This document shows positions 37,272 through 46,437 of a DNA stretch of 64,000 nt, one piece after another; the first letter of the stretch is position 1, and every line of letters begins with the position of its first letter. Source of the stretch: Candidatus Tenderia electrophaga (GTDB taxonomy: Bacteria > Pseudomonadota > Gammaproteobacteria > Tenderiales > Tenderiaceae). Position numbers and translations under genes: made by a program. Under the pieces are notes generated by a model. The model saw only the letters and a list, made by a program, of their open reading frames with translations, was not told the DNA's origin and ran no database searches. The stretch covers positions 434,001 to 498,000 of the forward strand of contig CP013099.1 of assembly GCA_001447805.1 (NCBI GenBank), given 5' to 3'.

Positions 37272-38441
37272 TTATTCCACAGCTGCGCCGCGCCGAATGG
37301 CGATGCGGGTCATGATCGGGCCGATGATCTCGAAGAATATGGTGCTGCTGATCACCACCGACAACAATACCTGACGATATTCGGGAAACTCAGCGGCGGC
37401 CATTAAGGCCATGCCCATGGCGGCACCCGCCTGCGGTAACATCGCCATCCCCATCCAGCGTCGTGTGCCCTGATCGGCACTGCAAAGATAAGCGCCGAAG
37501 CCGGCGCCGCCGATCTTGCCGACAGCGCGGAATACACAATAGATGACACCGATCAAGGCGATCTCTTTGACGTGGGAAAGATTCAACGACGCACCCGCCA
37601 ACACGAAAAAGATCGCCATCAACGGCCATTCGACTCCCTCGATGGCGTGAAAGGGATATTCATGGTGCTTGGCCAGATTGGTGATGGTTGCGCCCAGCAC
37701 CATGGCGGCGATCAAAAACGAGACTTCCAGCCATAAGGCCAAGCCACCGCAAACAAACACTACGCCCAGGGCCTCGGTCAACATCGGTTGTCCGGGTTTA
37801 ATCCGGCCGGTGAGATAGGCGGCGGGTAAGCCAACAGTGAGTCCGAGCACAACCGCGCCGCCGATCTCGTGTACGGCCGCCAAGACAAACGAGTATTCGT
37901 CGCCAGAGCCGTTAAGCACGGTGACAGTCGCCATGCCCAGGCTGAACAGGATCAGGCCCCAGCCGTCGTCCAGGCTGACGATGGCGAACAGTATTTTGGA
38001 AAAATTGCCTCGGTATCCCGATTCAATCGCAGTGTCCACCGTGGCCGCGGGATCGGTGGCCGAGGCGATACAGCCCAGCAATATGGCGATTTCCAGAGGC
38101 ATTCCGAATGCGATCAAGGCCAGGCTGACAATCATGGTGGTGACTATGGCGGCGCTGATGGAGATAGAAAGGATCTTTTTGCCCGACTGCTGAAATGTCT
38201 TCTTGGTCAGCATGCCGCCCATTAAAAATCCGACCATCAGCAGCGTCATGTTGGTGATGATTTCAAAGCGCGCACTGAAAAATTCCGGAATGAGATCGAA
38301 GCCCTCTTCGCCGATTACGATGCCGAAGATAAGCAATAGGGTGATGCGCGGTAAAAAGGTGTGACGTCCCAGCGCGTCGGTTGCCAAGCCCGCGAGCAGG
38401 ATTGCGCCGATCGCCAATAAAAACTGTGTGCCGGTTTCCAT
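37272..38441 (-). CDS. cation/proton antiporter (CPA family)
   Basis: 389-residue inner-membrane protein with about 11-12 helices of the Na+/H+ exchanger fold. The core motifs SATDPAATVDTAIES and SLDDGWGLILF carry the ion-binding acidic residues. No regulatory nucleotide-binding domain follows, so it is not a full KefB/C. The exchanged cation cannot be deduced. It ends 8 bp from the convergent rlmH stop. Confidence 0.88.
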   Translation of the reverse strand: METGTQFLLAIGAILLAGLATDALGRHTFLPRITLLLIFGIVIGEEGFDLIPEFFSARFEIITNMTLLMVGFLMGGMLTKKTFQQSGKKILSISISAAIVTTMIVSLALIAFGMPLEIAILLGCIASATDPAATVDTAIESGYRGNFSKILFAIVSLDDGWGLILFSLGMATVTVLNGSGDEYSFVLAAVHEIGGAVVLGLTVGLPAAYLTGRIKPGQPMLTEALGVVFVCGGLALWLEVSFLIAAMVLGATITNLAKHHEYPFHAIEGVEWPLMAIFFVLAGASLNLSHVKEIALIGVIYCVFRAVGKIGGAGFGAYLCSADQGTRRWMGMAMLPQAGAAMGMALMAAAEFPEYRQVLLSVVISSTIFFEIIGPIMTRIAIRRGAAVE

Positions 38442-38721
38442 GTCTAGTGTCAGTATATTGACCGTCTTTGCGGCGACTCAAGCATAAATTTGCACGAAGG
38501 TTATCGCCGTGTGTTTGTGGTTTTTAATGCTTGTCTGAAATTTATTGCGACTTTGCGTGCTTGGATGTTTTTAATTTTTTGAACCCTGGTCTAATATTCT
38601 CGCAGGTGGGGTCGATGATGAGTTGGATGATGGCATGAGCAGTTCTTTTTGCATTCATCTATCATTTGAAACTAAAATGAGTCCGCACTCTTTTTGAAGC
38701 AAATAAAATGGAGAATTTTTA
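38442..38721. other. AT-rich leader of the histone-like gene
   Basis: 280 bp without a gene, clearly more AT-rich than its surroundings. TTTTGAACCCTG at 38577-38588 is identical over 12 bases to the complement of 34066-34077 in the repeat region upstream of the membrane protein gene. GGAGA 7 nt before the ATG is the ribosome site. No convincing sigma-70 pair was found. Confidence 0.4.
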
Positions 38722-39252
38722 ATGGTAAAAAGAGCAACGAAAAAGAAGGCGCGTACTGCTCGTGCCAAGGCACGTCGTAAGCCAACGGTATCAGTTGCGA
38801 AGATTCTTAATGAAATGCCGATCGACGCCGAGCACAAAAAGGCGATCACCGCAGCAAGCCGTGCGGTAAAGGCTCAGGAGCGAGCCAATGCTGCGCTGGC
38901 CAAGGCGACTGCCAAAAAGGATGCTGAAGACGCGCGCGTGAAAAAGGCCGCTGCGGCAGCCAAGAGCAAGAAGACCGCCGCAGCCAAGAATGCCGTGGCC
39001 AGAGCCCGCGCGGCCAAATCCAAGGCCATTGAAGCGGTCAAGACCGCCAGGGCATCCGTAACCGAGGCCAATGCCGCGGTCAAGGACGCCATGTCGGCCA
39101 TTGATACCATCAAGAAGAAAGAGGCGGCCAAGGAGAAGGCCGTGGCCAGTTTCCTGGCGAAATGGGAAAAGGCCTACAATCGTAGTGCTGCCGCTGCTGC
39201 CAAGAAAAAGAGCCGTCGTAAGAAAAAGACGCGTCGTAAGAAAAAGGCTTAA
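38722..39252 (+). CDS. lysine/alanine-rich histone H1-like protein
   Basis: 176 residues, about half Lys plus Ala. A basic N-terminus (MVKRATKKKARTARAKARRK) and a very basic C-terminus (KKKSRRKKKTRRKKKA) flank a long Ala-rich helical segment (about 40-155), likely coiled coil. This resembles bacterial histone H1-like/AlgP-type nucleoid proteins in composition; true homology cannot be judged by eye because of the low complexity. Expected to bind DNA, and possibly polyphosphate as a polyanion. Monocistronic, with strong terminators after it. Confidence 0.75.
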   Translation: MVKRATKKKARTARAKARRKPTVSVAKILNEMPIDAEHKKAITAASRAVKAQERANAALAKATAKKDAEDARVKKAAAAAKSKKTAAAKNAVARARAAKSKAIEAVKTARASVTEANAAVKDAMSAIDTIKKKEAAKEKAVASFLAKWEKAYNRSAAAAAKKKSRRKKKTRRKKKA

Positions 39253-39268
39253 AGCCGTCCCGACGACA

Positions 39269-39322
39269 AGCAGCCCGGCTTAGGGCTGCTGGAAAAAGGC
39301 CCGCGGTACGGGCCTTTTTTTT
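39269..39322 (+). terminator. tandem hairpins, the second an intrinsic terminator
   Basis: First hairpin AGCAGCCC-GGCTTA-GGGCTGCT (39269-39290). Second, AAAAAGGCCCG-CGGTA-CGGGCCTTTTT (39293-39319), runs into a stretch of eight T (39315-39322). The second is a textbook intrinsic terminator of the histone-like gene. Confidence 0.9.
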
Positions 39323-39650
39323 GTTGTTACATCCGGCCAAGGGCTGAGATGCCGGTGATTGAAGCTGACGATGGACTCTCGAGAATGTCGATCAACCGGA
39401 CAATCACACACTGTTCACGCCCTTGGCCTGGCGCGCTTCAAGCGGGTCTTCGCGCCCGTATGCGTGCGCTTGACTCAACGCGCAGCGATATACAGCTACC
39501 CCTTTACCAAAAGCACAAGCGCTCCAGCGCGGCGCCTAGGAGCGCGAATCATGCGTCTGCTCGCGCGCCCCTGGTGAGAAATGCGGGCTAAGCGCCGCAA
39601 ACTGATATAATTGCCCGACAAATTTAGCGATAAATCAGATGGGCGTCTGC
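39323..39650. other. 328-bp stretch before purE with no supported gene
   Basis: Two overlapping plus-strand open frames (39349-39591 and 39359-39577) have no ribosome site and no recognisable sequence. The DNA presumably holds the purEK promoter, but no clear -35/-10 pair was identified. Confidence 0.4.
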
Positions 39651-40157
39651 ATGAACACAAAAAATAAACCGCTGGTGGGAATCATTATGGGCTCGACCTC
39701 GGATTGGGACACCATGCGCCACGCCGCCGAGGCCTTGGAGCAGTTAGGGATTCCGCACGAGGTGGAGGTGGTCTCCGCGCACCGCACGCCGGACAAGTTA
39801 TTTCAATATGCCGAGGCCGCCGAACACCGGGGTATCGAAGTGATTATCGCCGGTGCCGGCGGCGCCGCCCATCTGCCCGGCATGGTGGCGGCCAAGACGG
39901 TGGTGCCGGTGCTGGGCGTGCCGGTGCAATCCAAGGCGCTCAACGGCATGGACTCGCTGCTGTCGATCGCGCAAATGCCGGCCGGGATTCCGGTGGGGAC
40001 CTTGGCCATCGGCAGGGCCGGTGCCGCCAATGCCGCCTTGCTGGCGGCGGCCATGCTGGGCAATAAGTATCCCGAGTATCGCGATGCCTTGAAGCGGTTT
40101 CGCACGGCCCAGACGGATAAGGTATTGGCCAAGCCCGATCCGCGGGAGCAGGATTGA
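39651..40157 (+). CDS. purE: N5-carboxyaminoimidazole ribonucleotide mutase
   Basis: 168 residues. PurE class [14 protein letters not shown] near the start, [12 protein letters not shown] with the catalytic histidine, [14 protein letters not shown] and [20 protein letters not shown] 39639 in the same frame is also possible (four residues longer); the shorter start matches family N-termini. It interconverts N5-CAIR and CAIR in purine synthesis and overlaps purK by one base. Confidence 0.96.
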   Translation: MNTKNKPLVGIIMGSTSDWDTMRHAAEALEQLGIPHEVEVVSAHRTPDKLFQYAEAAEHRGIEVIIAGAGGAAHLPGMVAAKTVVPVLGVPVQSKALNGMDSLLSIAQMPAGIPVGTLAIGRAGAANAALLAAAMLGNKYPEYRDALKRFRTAQTDKVLAKPDPREQD

Positions 40158-41239
40158 TGGTGGTTGGAATTCTCGGCGGCGGTCAGTTGGCGCGCATGCT
40201 GGCGCTGGCCGGTTATCCGCTGGGGCTGAACTTTATCGTGTTGGACCCGGCGCCGGATGTCTGCGCCGCGCCCGTGGCCGAGCACATGCAGGGCGATTAT
40301 GACGATCAGGCCTTGTTGGCCGAATTGGCGCAACAGGCCGACATCGTCACCTATGAATTCGAGAATGTGCCGGCACAGGCGGTGGCCTATCTCGCCGACA
40401 AGGTGGCGGTGTATCCGCCGCCACAGGCCTTGGCGGCGGCACAGGATCGGCTCAATGAAAAGACGCTGTTTCGCCGTCTGGGTGTCGACACCCCGGATTT
40501 CGTTGCGGTCAACAGCCTTGAAGAATTACAACAAGCCATGGATCAGGTGGGCTGGCCGGCTGTGGTCAAGACGCGCACCCAGGGCTATGACGGCAAGGGT
40601 CAGGCGATTTTGAAACGGCCCGACGATCTGGCGCCGGCTTGGCAATCCCTGGGCGGCGTGCCCGCCATTGTCGAAGCCTTCGTACCCTTCGCGCGTGAAG
40701 TTTCGATTATCGCCGTGCGCAGCACCACGGCCGAAGTGGTGTGTTATCCGCTCACCGAGAATAGTCATCGTGACGGCGTTTTGCGCCTCTCCATTGCCCG
40801 GCCCGACGACCCGATGCAGGGCCAGGCGGCGAGTTACGCCGCACGCCTGATGAAGGAACTGGACTATGTCGGTGTGCTGGCCCTGGAATTGTTTCAGGCC
40901 GATAATCGCCTGTTGGCCAATGAGTTTGCGCCGCGGGTGCATAACTCCGGGCACTGGACCCAGGACGGCGCCGCGACCTGTCAGTTTGAGAATCATTTGC
41001 GCGCCGTGCTGGGTTTGCCGCTGGGGTCGACGGACGCCGTCGGCCATAGCGCCATGGTCAACCTGGTCGGTACCATTCCGGCGCAGGCGGACGTGCTGGT
41101 CAACAGCCACGCTCACCTGCACCTCTATGGCAAGGCGCCGCGTCCCGGGCGCAAGGTCGGTCATATCAATTTGTGCGCCGAAAGCCGCGCCGCACTGGAG
41201 GCCGGGCTCAAACGCGTCCTCGCGCTGGCCGGGGAATAA
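40157..41239 (+). CDS. purK: N5-carboxyaminoimidazole ribonucleotide synthase
   Basis: 360-residue ATP-grasp enzyme that makes N5-CAIR from AIR, bicarbonate and ATP, feeding PurE. GILGGGQLARMLALAG, YEFENVP, KTRTQGYDGKGQ and NEFAPRVHNSGHWTQDG are family blocks. ATG 40157 overlaps the purE stop (TGATG). Bicarbonate use links it loosely to the carbonic anhydrase elsewhere in the window. Confidence 0.96.
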   Translation: MVVGILGGGQLARMLALAGYPLGLNFIVLDPAPDVCAAPVAEHMQGDYDDQALLAELAQQADIVTYEFENVPAQAVAYLADKVAVYPPPQALAAAQDRLNEKTLFRRLGVDTPDFVAVNSLEELQQAMDQVGWPAVVKTRTQGYDGKGQAILKRPDDLAPAWQSLGGVPAIVEAFVPFAREVSIIAVRSTTAEVVCYPLTENSHRDGVLRLSIARPDDPMQGQAASYAARLMKELDYVGVLALELFQADNRLLANEFAPRVHNSGHWTQDGAATCQFENHLRAVLGLPLGSTDAVGHSAMVNLVGTIPAQADVLVNSHAHLHLYGKAPRPGRKVGHINLCAESRAALEAGLKRVLALAGE

Positions 41240-41284
41240 AAACCGCGTTGTTATTGCGCTAGGCGGCGGGCTGTGACAGCCGCT

Positions 41285-41317
41285 GGATTGTGTCTAAGCT
41301 TGTAGTCAGACACATCC
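41285..41317 (+). promoter_or_regulatory. hairpin directly upstream of the Kef-type antiporter start
   Basis: GGATTGTGTCT pairs with AGACACATCC across a 12-nt loop with one bulged T, ending 10 nt before the ATG at 41328, where the ribosome site should be. No T-run follows, so it is not a terminator of purK; it could modulate translation of the antiporter. Confidence 0.4.
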
Positions 41318-41327
41318 GGATGACGCC

Positions 41328-42530
41328 ATGGAAGCCCATAGTTTCTTTCTCCACCTGCTGTTGGTTCTGCTGACGGCGCGTATCTTCGCCGAGTTGGCGA
41401 CGCGTCTGAAATCGCCCTCGGTGATCGGTGAGTTGCTCGCCGGTGTGGTGCTGGGGCCGAGCCTTCTGGGTTGGGTCGACCCGGTGCAGGCGATCCGTTT
41501 GTTGGCCGAGATCGGCATCATTCTGTTGTTGTTCGAAGTGGGCTTGAACACCGATGTGCGACGCCTGATTCACAGCGGTAATGAGTCGGTGGTGGTGGCC
41601 CTGGCCGGGTTCCTGTTGCCGCTGGCGCTGGGCTTCGTGCTTGCGGTCGTTGTGTTCGACTTGCCGTCCTTGGTGGCCTTGTTTATTGGCGGTACCCTGA
41701 CGGCCACCAGCATCGGCATTACCGTGCGCGTGTTGACGGACTTGGGTCGGCAGCAGTCGCGCGAGGGTCAGGTGGTGTTGGGCGCGGCTGTGCTCGACGA
41801 CATCATGGGCGTCATCCTGCTGGCCTTGCTGTATGAATTCTCCCTCGGCGGCGGCGTCAGTCTGACCAACGTGGGCAAGGTGTTTATCTTCGTGGCCGCC
41901 TTTTTCGTCATGGCGCCCATCGCCGCCAAGCTGATTTCCCTGGTGATCCGTCACTTCGACGGCGTGACGGGATTGCCCGGCCTGATTCCCACCACCATCG
42001 TTTCGCTAGTGCTGTTTTTCGCCTGGCTGGCCCACACCATGGGTGCGCCTGAATTGTTGGGCGGCTTTGCCGCGGGCTTGGCGCTGTCGCGGCGCTTCTT
42101 TCTGCCCTTCGGTATCGCGCTGCGCACCGATCCCCAGTTCGCCGCCAAGATCGAGGCACAGATGAAACCCATTATTCAACTGTTCACGCCGATCTTTTTT
42201 GTCATGGTGGGGCTGTCGCTGAATCTGCATGAGATCGATTGGGGCTCGCCGTTTATCTGGGCCTTTTCCGGTTCCATGCTGGTGGTGGCGGTGCTCGGCA
42301 AGATGATCGGTGTCCTGGCGATTAAGGAGTCCTGGCCGCTGCGCTGGATGATCGGCACTGCCATGGTGCCGCGCGGTGAAGTGGGCTTGATCTTTGCGGA
42401 GTTGGGGCGCGTCAGCGGTATCTATTCCGCCGAGGTCTATGCCGGTCTGGTGATCGTGATTGCCTTGACCACCTTGCTGCCGCCCTTGGTGATGAAGTGG
42501 GCCTACACCCGCCTGGCCAGATACTATTAA
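41328..42530 (+). CDS. Kef-type cation/proton antiporter, membrane subunit only
   Basis: 400 residues with about 12-13 helices. PSVIGELLAGVVLGPSLLGW, IGIILLLFEVGLNTD, VVLGAAVLDDIMGVILLA and GTAMVPRGEVGLIFAELG are monovalent cation/proton antiporter-2 motifs. The C-terminal TrkA-N nucleotide-binding domain of KefB/KefC is absent. Which cation it carries is unknown. No obvious ribosome site; a hairpin precedes the start. Confidence 0.9.
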   Translation: MEAHSFFLHLLLVLLTARIFAELATRLKSPSVIGELLAGVVLGPSLLGWVDPVQAIRLLAEIGIILLLFEVGLNTDVRRLIHSGNESVVVALAGFLLPLALGFVLAVVVFDLPSLVALFIGGTLTATSIGITVRVLTDLGRQQSREGQVVLGAAVLDDIMGVILLALLYEFSLGGGVSLTNVGKVFIFVAAFFVMAPIAAKLISLVIRHFDGVTGLPGLIPTTIVSLVLFFAWLAHTMGAPELLGGFAAGLALSRRFFLPFGIALRTDPQFAAKIEAQMKPIIQLFTPIFFVMVGLSLNLHEIDWGSPFIWAFSGSMLVVAVLGKMIGVLAIKESWPLRWMIGTAMVPRGEVGLIFAELGRVSGIYSAEVYAGLVIVIALTTLLPPLVMKWAYTRLARYY

Positions 42531-42664
42531 TCCGGCAATCGAATCGGTCGTGCTGAGCTGGTCGATTGGCGCCCGGTAAAACCTGGTGCAGAGTGTGCGT
42601 CTGCTGGAGTTTGCCGGGCGCCCATTGACTGAAGGCCAATGGCGGCACAGTGCTGTGCCTCGTA

Positions 42665-43603
42665 TTAACCGCTTTTCTTTTTTCTGGCGCGCGGATGGGC
42701 CTTGTCGTAGACGCTGGCCAGGTGTTGAAAGTCGACATGGGTATAGATCTGGGTGGTGCTGATATCGGCGTGGCCGAGCAACTCCTGCACCGCGCGCAGA
42801 TCGCCGGAGGATTCCAGTAAATGACTGGCAAAGGAGTGCCGCAGCATGTGTGGATGTACGTGTTTGTCCAGGCCCTGTTTCACTGCCCACTGACGCATGC
42901 GTTCCTGGATGGCGCGCGCCGACAGGCGTTTGCCGTGGCGGCTGAGGAATATCGCCGTTTCGCCTTGCGCCGCCAGCTCGGCCCGGCGTTTGTACCACTG
43001 TCGCAGGGCTTCCAAGGCGAAGCGGCCGATGGGGGCGATGCGGGTCTTGGCGCCCTTACCGGTGATGCGCACGGTCTGGTCGGCTAGATCGATATCGTTC
43101 AAGTCGAGAGCGGCCAGTTCACTGAGGCGCAAGCCGGAGGAGTACATCAATTCCATGATGGCCCAGTCGCGCCGGCTGAGGACGTCGTCGGATTTGATGT
43201 CCAGTAGCCGGGCCATCTGATCGACATCGAGCAGGTCCGGCAGGGCTCGCTGTTGCTTGGGTGCGCTCACCGAGGCGGCGGGATTGAGGCGCGCCAGGCC
43301 TTCGCGTTGCAGATAGTTGTAGAAGGAGCGGATGGCCGACAGGCAGCGCTGCAGGCTGCGTCCCGCCAGGCCGTTGCGGCGCAGTCGCGCGACGAATGCG
43401 CGGATATGATGATCGCGCAGCTCCTGCCAGTCGCCGATTAGCTGTTCGCGGCAGTATTCACTGAGCTTGTTGAGATCGCGGCGATAGTTGCTGAGGGTGT
43501 GGGGCGAGACGCGCCGTTCATGTTGCAGATAGGCGAGGAAATCATCGATCAGCCCGGGGTCGGGCTGAGCGGTGGCGCTGTCATCATTTGTTGTCGGCGA
43601 CAT
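42665..43603 (-). CDS. xerC: tyrosine recombinase XerC
   Basis: 312 residues. The SAM-like N-terminal DNA-binding domain (FLAYLQHERRVSPHTLSNYRRDL) and catalytic domain carry Arg in SGLRLSEL, HPHMLRHSFASHLLE (His and Arg), the LGHADIS histidine and the nucleophilic Tyr in TQIYTHV. It resolves chromosome dimers at dif with XerD. Its start overlaps the DUF484 gene by 20 bp; dapF-DUF484-xerC is a common gammaproteobacterial operon. Confidence 0.96.
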   Translation of the reverse strand: MSPTTNDDSATAQPDPGLIDDFLAYLQHERRVSPHTLSNYRRDLNKLSEYCREQLIGDWQELRDHHIRAFVARLRRNGLAGRSLQRCLSAIRSFYNYLQREGLARLNPAASVSAPKQQRALPDLLDVDQMARLLDIKSDDVLSRRDWAIMELMYSSGLRLSELAALDLNDIDLADQTVRITGKGAKTRIAPIGRFALEALRQWYKRRAELAAQGETAIFLSRHGKRLSARAIQERMRQWAVKQGLDKHVHPHMLRHSFASHLLESSGDLRAVQELLGHADISTTQIYTHVDFQHLASVYDKAHPRARKKKSG

Positions 43604-44333
43604 AGGGGCGGATGGCGCGACTCAGGATTTCGCCCAGGTTGCTGAGAAACAGGGTGCCCATGTTGGTGTGAAAACGGCGTTCATCATGGCTGCCGATAGC
43701 GAGGATGCCGAGATAGTTGCAGCCCCGCGCAGAGCAATGCTCGCCGCCCAGCGGGATCAGAGCGGTGGATTTGATCTGCTCGGCGACCTCGCCGAACATG
43801 TAGCCCAGTTGTTCCGGCTTGAGTGCGCCGCAGACCGGTTTTTCGTGGCCCAGGATTTGTCTGAAGCCGTCCAGGCGCGGATCGTCCATCGGTACGAAGA
43901 TGGTCTGCATGAGGTCGTTGTCCGCGTCGATGTCGGCCTGCGCCGTGTCGACGAACAGCTTGACGGTGACCGCGTCGGCGCCGAATTCGCCGCGCAGACT
44001 GTCGTCCAGGGCGATGTAAATCTCGTTCAGGCTGTCGGCGTCCATCACCGCCAGGGTCAGAGTGTGCATGCGTTCGTTGAGCTGATCGTTGTCACGGGCG
44101 ATCTGGATCAGATTTTCCAGCTGGGTCTTGAGCTTCAGATTCTGCTCACGCAGGGTGGTGATCTGACGCTCGATCAGCGACACCGCGCCGCTGAGCTGAT
44201 GACTGATGTTGAGCTCGGCCAGCACGTCCGGATTTTGTTCGAAAAATTCCGGATTCTGGTGCAGATATTCGGCAATGGTTTCGGCGTCGATCATGGCGGG
44301 ACCTTGGGGCTGGGAATTCTGCTTGCTGCTCAT
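43584..44333 (-). CDS. DUF484-family GAF-like protein
   Basis: 249 residues. The N-terminal [19 protein letters not shown] motif and helical stretch ([18 protein letters not shown]) precede a GAF-like domain (about 90-245) with [20 protein letters not shown]484 proteins lie between dapF and xerC across gammaproteobacteria; their role is not established. The start overlaps the dapF stop by 4 bp. Confidence 0.93.
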   Translation of the reverse strand: MSSKQNSQPQGPAMIDAETIAEYLHQNPEFFEQNPDVLAELNISHQLSGAVSLIERQITTLREQNLKLKTQLENLIQIARDNDQLNERMHTLTLAVMDADSLNEIYIALDDSLRGEFGADAVTVKLFVDTAQADIDADNDLMQTIFVPMDDPRLDGFRQILGHEKPVCGALKPEQLGYMFGEVAEQIKSTALIPLGGEHCSARGCNYLGILAIGSHDERRFHTNMGTLFLSNLGEILSRAIRPYVADNK

Positions 44334-45163
44334 ATTTCTATACTTCCTTCAAAAACGTAAGTGGCGGGGCCTGTCATCCAGACGGGCTGATGGTCGCCCA
44401 GCCAGCGTATCAATAGTTGTCCGCCGGGCAAATCGACGTTTACCGTGTCGTCCAGTTCGCCCAGGCGATGGCCGACGACTGTGGCGGCGCAGGCGCCGGT
44501 GCCGCAGGCCAGCGTCTCGCCGGCGCCGCGCTCGTAGACACGCAGGCGGATATGGTCGCGCGCCAGGATCTGCATGAAACCGACATTCACCCCGCGGGGA
44601 AAGGCGGCATGAGCGCTGATGGCCGGCCCCAGCAGTGACACGGGCGCGGTATCCACATCCTTGACCTGTAACACGGCGTGGGGATTGCCCATGGATATGG
44701 CGCCGATGCGGATCTCTTGGTCTTTAATTTTGAGCGTATAGCTGTCCTGCGGGCCGTCGGCGTCAAAGGGCAGGCTGGCGGGATCGAACTTGGGGGCGCC
44801 CATATTGACGGTTACCTGGCCGTCCTGTTCCAGACGCGGATAGATGATGCCGGTCTTGGTCTCGACGGCGATTTCGTCTTTGTGGGTGAGTTGGCGGTCG
44901 CGCACGAAGCGGGCGAAGCAGCGCGCGCCGTTGCCGCATTGTTCCACTTCGCCGCCGTCGGCGTTGAAGATGCGATAGCCGAAGTCCGCCTCGCCGGTGA
45001 GCGCCTTTTGCACCAGCAACAGTTGGTCGCAGCCGACGCCGAAATGACGGTCGGCGATACGGCGGATCTGCTCGGGGCTGAGTTTGACCGTCTGGTTTAT
45101 GGCATCGATGACTACGAAGTCGTTGCCCAGGCCGTGCATTTTCGTGAAATTGAGGCGTTGCAT
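44330..45163 (-). CDS. dapF: diaminopimelate epimerase
   Basis: 277 residues. Both catalytic cysteines are present, in [13 protein letters not shown] and in [12 protein letters not shown]. The opening [15 protein letters not shown] is the family signature. It converts LL- to meso-diaminopimelate for lysine and peptidoglycan. First gene of dapF-DUF484-xerC, divergent from the DksA-like gene. Confidence 0.97.
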   Translation of the reverse strand: MQRLNFTKMHGLGNDFVVIDAINQTVKLSPEQIRRIADRHFGVGCDQLLLVQKALTGEADFGYRIFNADGGEVEQCGNGARCFARFVRDRQLTHKDEIAVETKTGIIYPRLEQDGQVTVNMGAPKFDPASLPFDADGPQDSYTLKIKDQEIRIGAISMGNPHAVLQVKDVDTAPVSLLGPAISAHAAFPRGVNVGFMQILARDHIRLRVYERGAGETLACGTGACAATVVGHRLGELDDTVNVDLPGGQLLIRWLGDHQPVWMTGPATYVFEGSIEI

Positions 45164-45307
45164 TCGGCCAGTTTAGCACGTAAATCAGGAATATAGATGT
45201 GTTTTGCCGTGCCGCCCCGGTGTCAGGGGAGGTTCAATTTCCGGCCGAATTGACTAGGATTATGAATATCGATGGAGTCAATGAAGCCACAACCTAAGGA
45301 GGCAGCA

Positions 45308-45688
45308 ATGGCCCTAAGTAATGAACAACTTCAACAACTGAAGCAGCGGCTGGAGACGCGCCTGGCCGAGTTGCGGCAGATCATCAGCGATGCACTGGCT
45401 GCCGCCGGCCATGATCAATTGGTCGGGCAGGTGCGTGATAGCGGTGATGAAGCCCTGGTGGAACTGTTGTCCGGGGTGGACATGGCCATTGCTGAAATCG
45501 ATACCCAGGAGTTAATGGATATTCGCGCCGCGTTGGATCGCATGGAGACGGGTCAGTATGGCCGGTGCATCGATTGCGGCGGGGAGATCGCGCCGGCGCG
45601 GCTCCAGAGCCAGCCAGCCGCCAGCCGTTGTATCGAGTGTCAGGAGGTCTTCGAGTCCCGCCACCGGCGCGCGACACCGAGCTTGTGA
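45308..45688 (+). CDS. TraR/DksA-family zinc-finger protein
   Basis: 126 residues: an N-terminal coiled coil (about 1-85, LKQRLETRLAELRQII) and a four-cysteine zinc finger CIDCGGEI...CIECQEVFE. It is shorter than DksA and lacks a DxxDxA tip in the coiled coil, so it is probably one of the small DksA-like proteins binding the RNA polymerase secondary channel, not DksA itself. AAGGAGG 5 nt before ATG 45308 decides the start over the longer frame from 45272. Confidence 0.88.
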   Translation: MALSNEQLQQLKQRLETRLAELRQIISDALAAAGHDQLVGQVRDSGDEALVELLSGVDMAIAEIDTQELMDIRAALDRMETGQYGRCIDCGGEIAPARLQSQPAASRCIECQEVFESRHRRATPSL

Positions 45689-45733
45689 AGCGATCCGCCG
45701 GGGCGCTGCGCGGCCCGGCGGGTTCGGCGTCAT

Positions 45734-46282
45734 TTAGAAGTGCGGTTTTTCAGGCGCGGCATTGAAGCGCTCGATGCTGGAGATGATCTCGGCCTTGGCC
45801 TCTTCGGCATCGCCCCAACCGTCGATCTTGACCCACTTGCCGCTTTCCAGATCTTTGTAGTGTTCGAAGAAGTGAGCGATCTGGCTCAACAGCTGTTTGG
45901 GCATGTCCTCGATGTCTTTGATGTGATCATAGCGATCGGTGAGTTTGCCCTGCGGCACCGCCAAGACTTTGGCATCTACCCCTGATTCGTCGGTCATTTT
46001 CAATACACCGATGGGGCGCACGCGGATGACGGAGCCGCTGATCAGCGCATGGGGGGTGATCACCAGCATGTCGACCGGGTCGCCGTCTTCGGACAGAGTG
46101 TGGGGCACATAGCCGTAGTTGCAGGGATAGAACATGGCGGTGGCCATGAAGCGGTCGACGAACATGGCGCCGGTGTCTTTATCGACTTCGTATTTTACCG
46201 GGTCGCTATGGGCGGGGATTTCGATAATGACGTTGACGTTGTTAGGGATATCTTTCCCCGAATCCACTCTGTCCAGATTCAT
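45734..46282 (-). CDS. ppa: soluble inorganic pyrophosphatase (family I)
   Basis: 182 residues. The substrate/metal block [23 protein letters not shown] and [20 protein letters not shown] are family I signatures. It hydrolyses cytoplasmic PPi. It is divergent from hppA, which uses the same PPi to pump ions, so the two compete for substrate. Confidence 0.96.
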   Translation of the reverse strand: MNLDRVDSGKDIPNNVNVIIEIPAHSDPVKYEVDKDTGAMFVDRFMATAMFYPCNYGYVPHTLSEDGDPVDMLVITPHALISGSVIRVRPIGVLKMTDESGVDAKVLAVPQGKLTDRYDHIKDIEDMPKQLLSQIAHFFEHYKDLESGKWVKIDGWGDAEEAKAEIISSIERFNAAPEKPHF

Positions 46283-46437
46283 TTTTCTTCCTCACTTGTC
46301 CACAAAAGGCGCACATTATATATGGAGTGGCCGCCTTGCGCTAATAGGCAGGCGTGCTATCTATATATACGAACAAATTATATTGAGCGCAATTTCACCG
46401 GCCTCAAGGGGCTTTGTATAGATAAGAGGGAGGTTTT

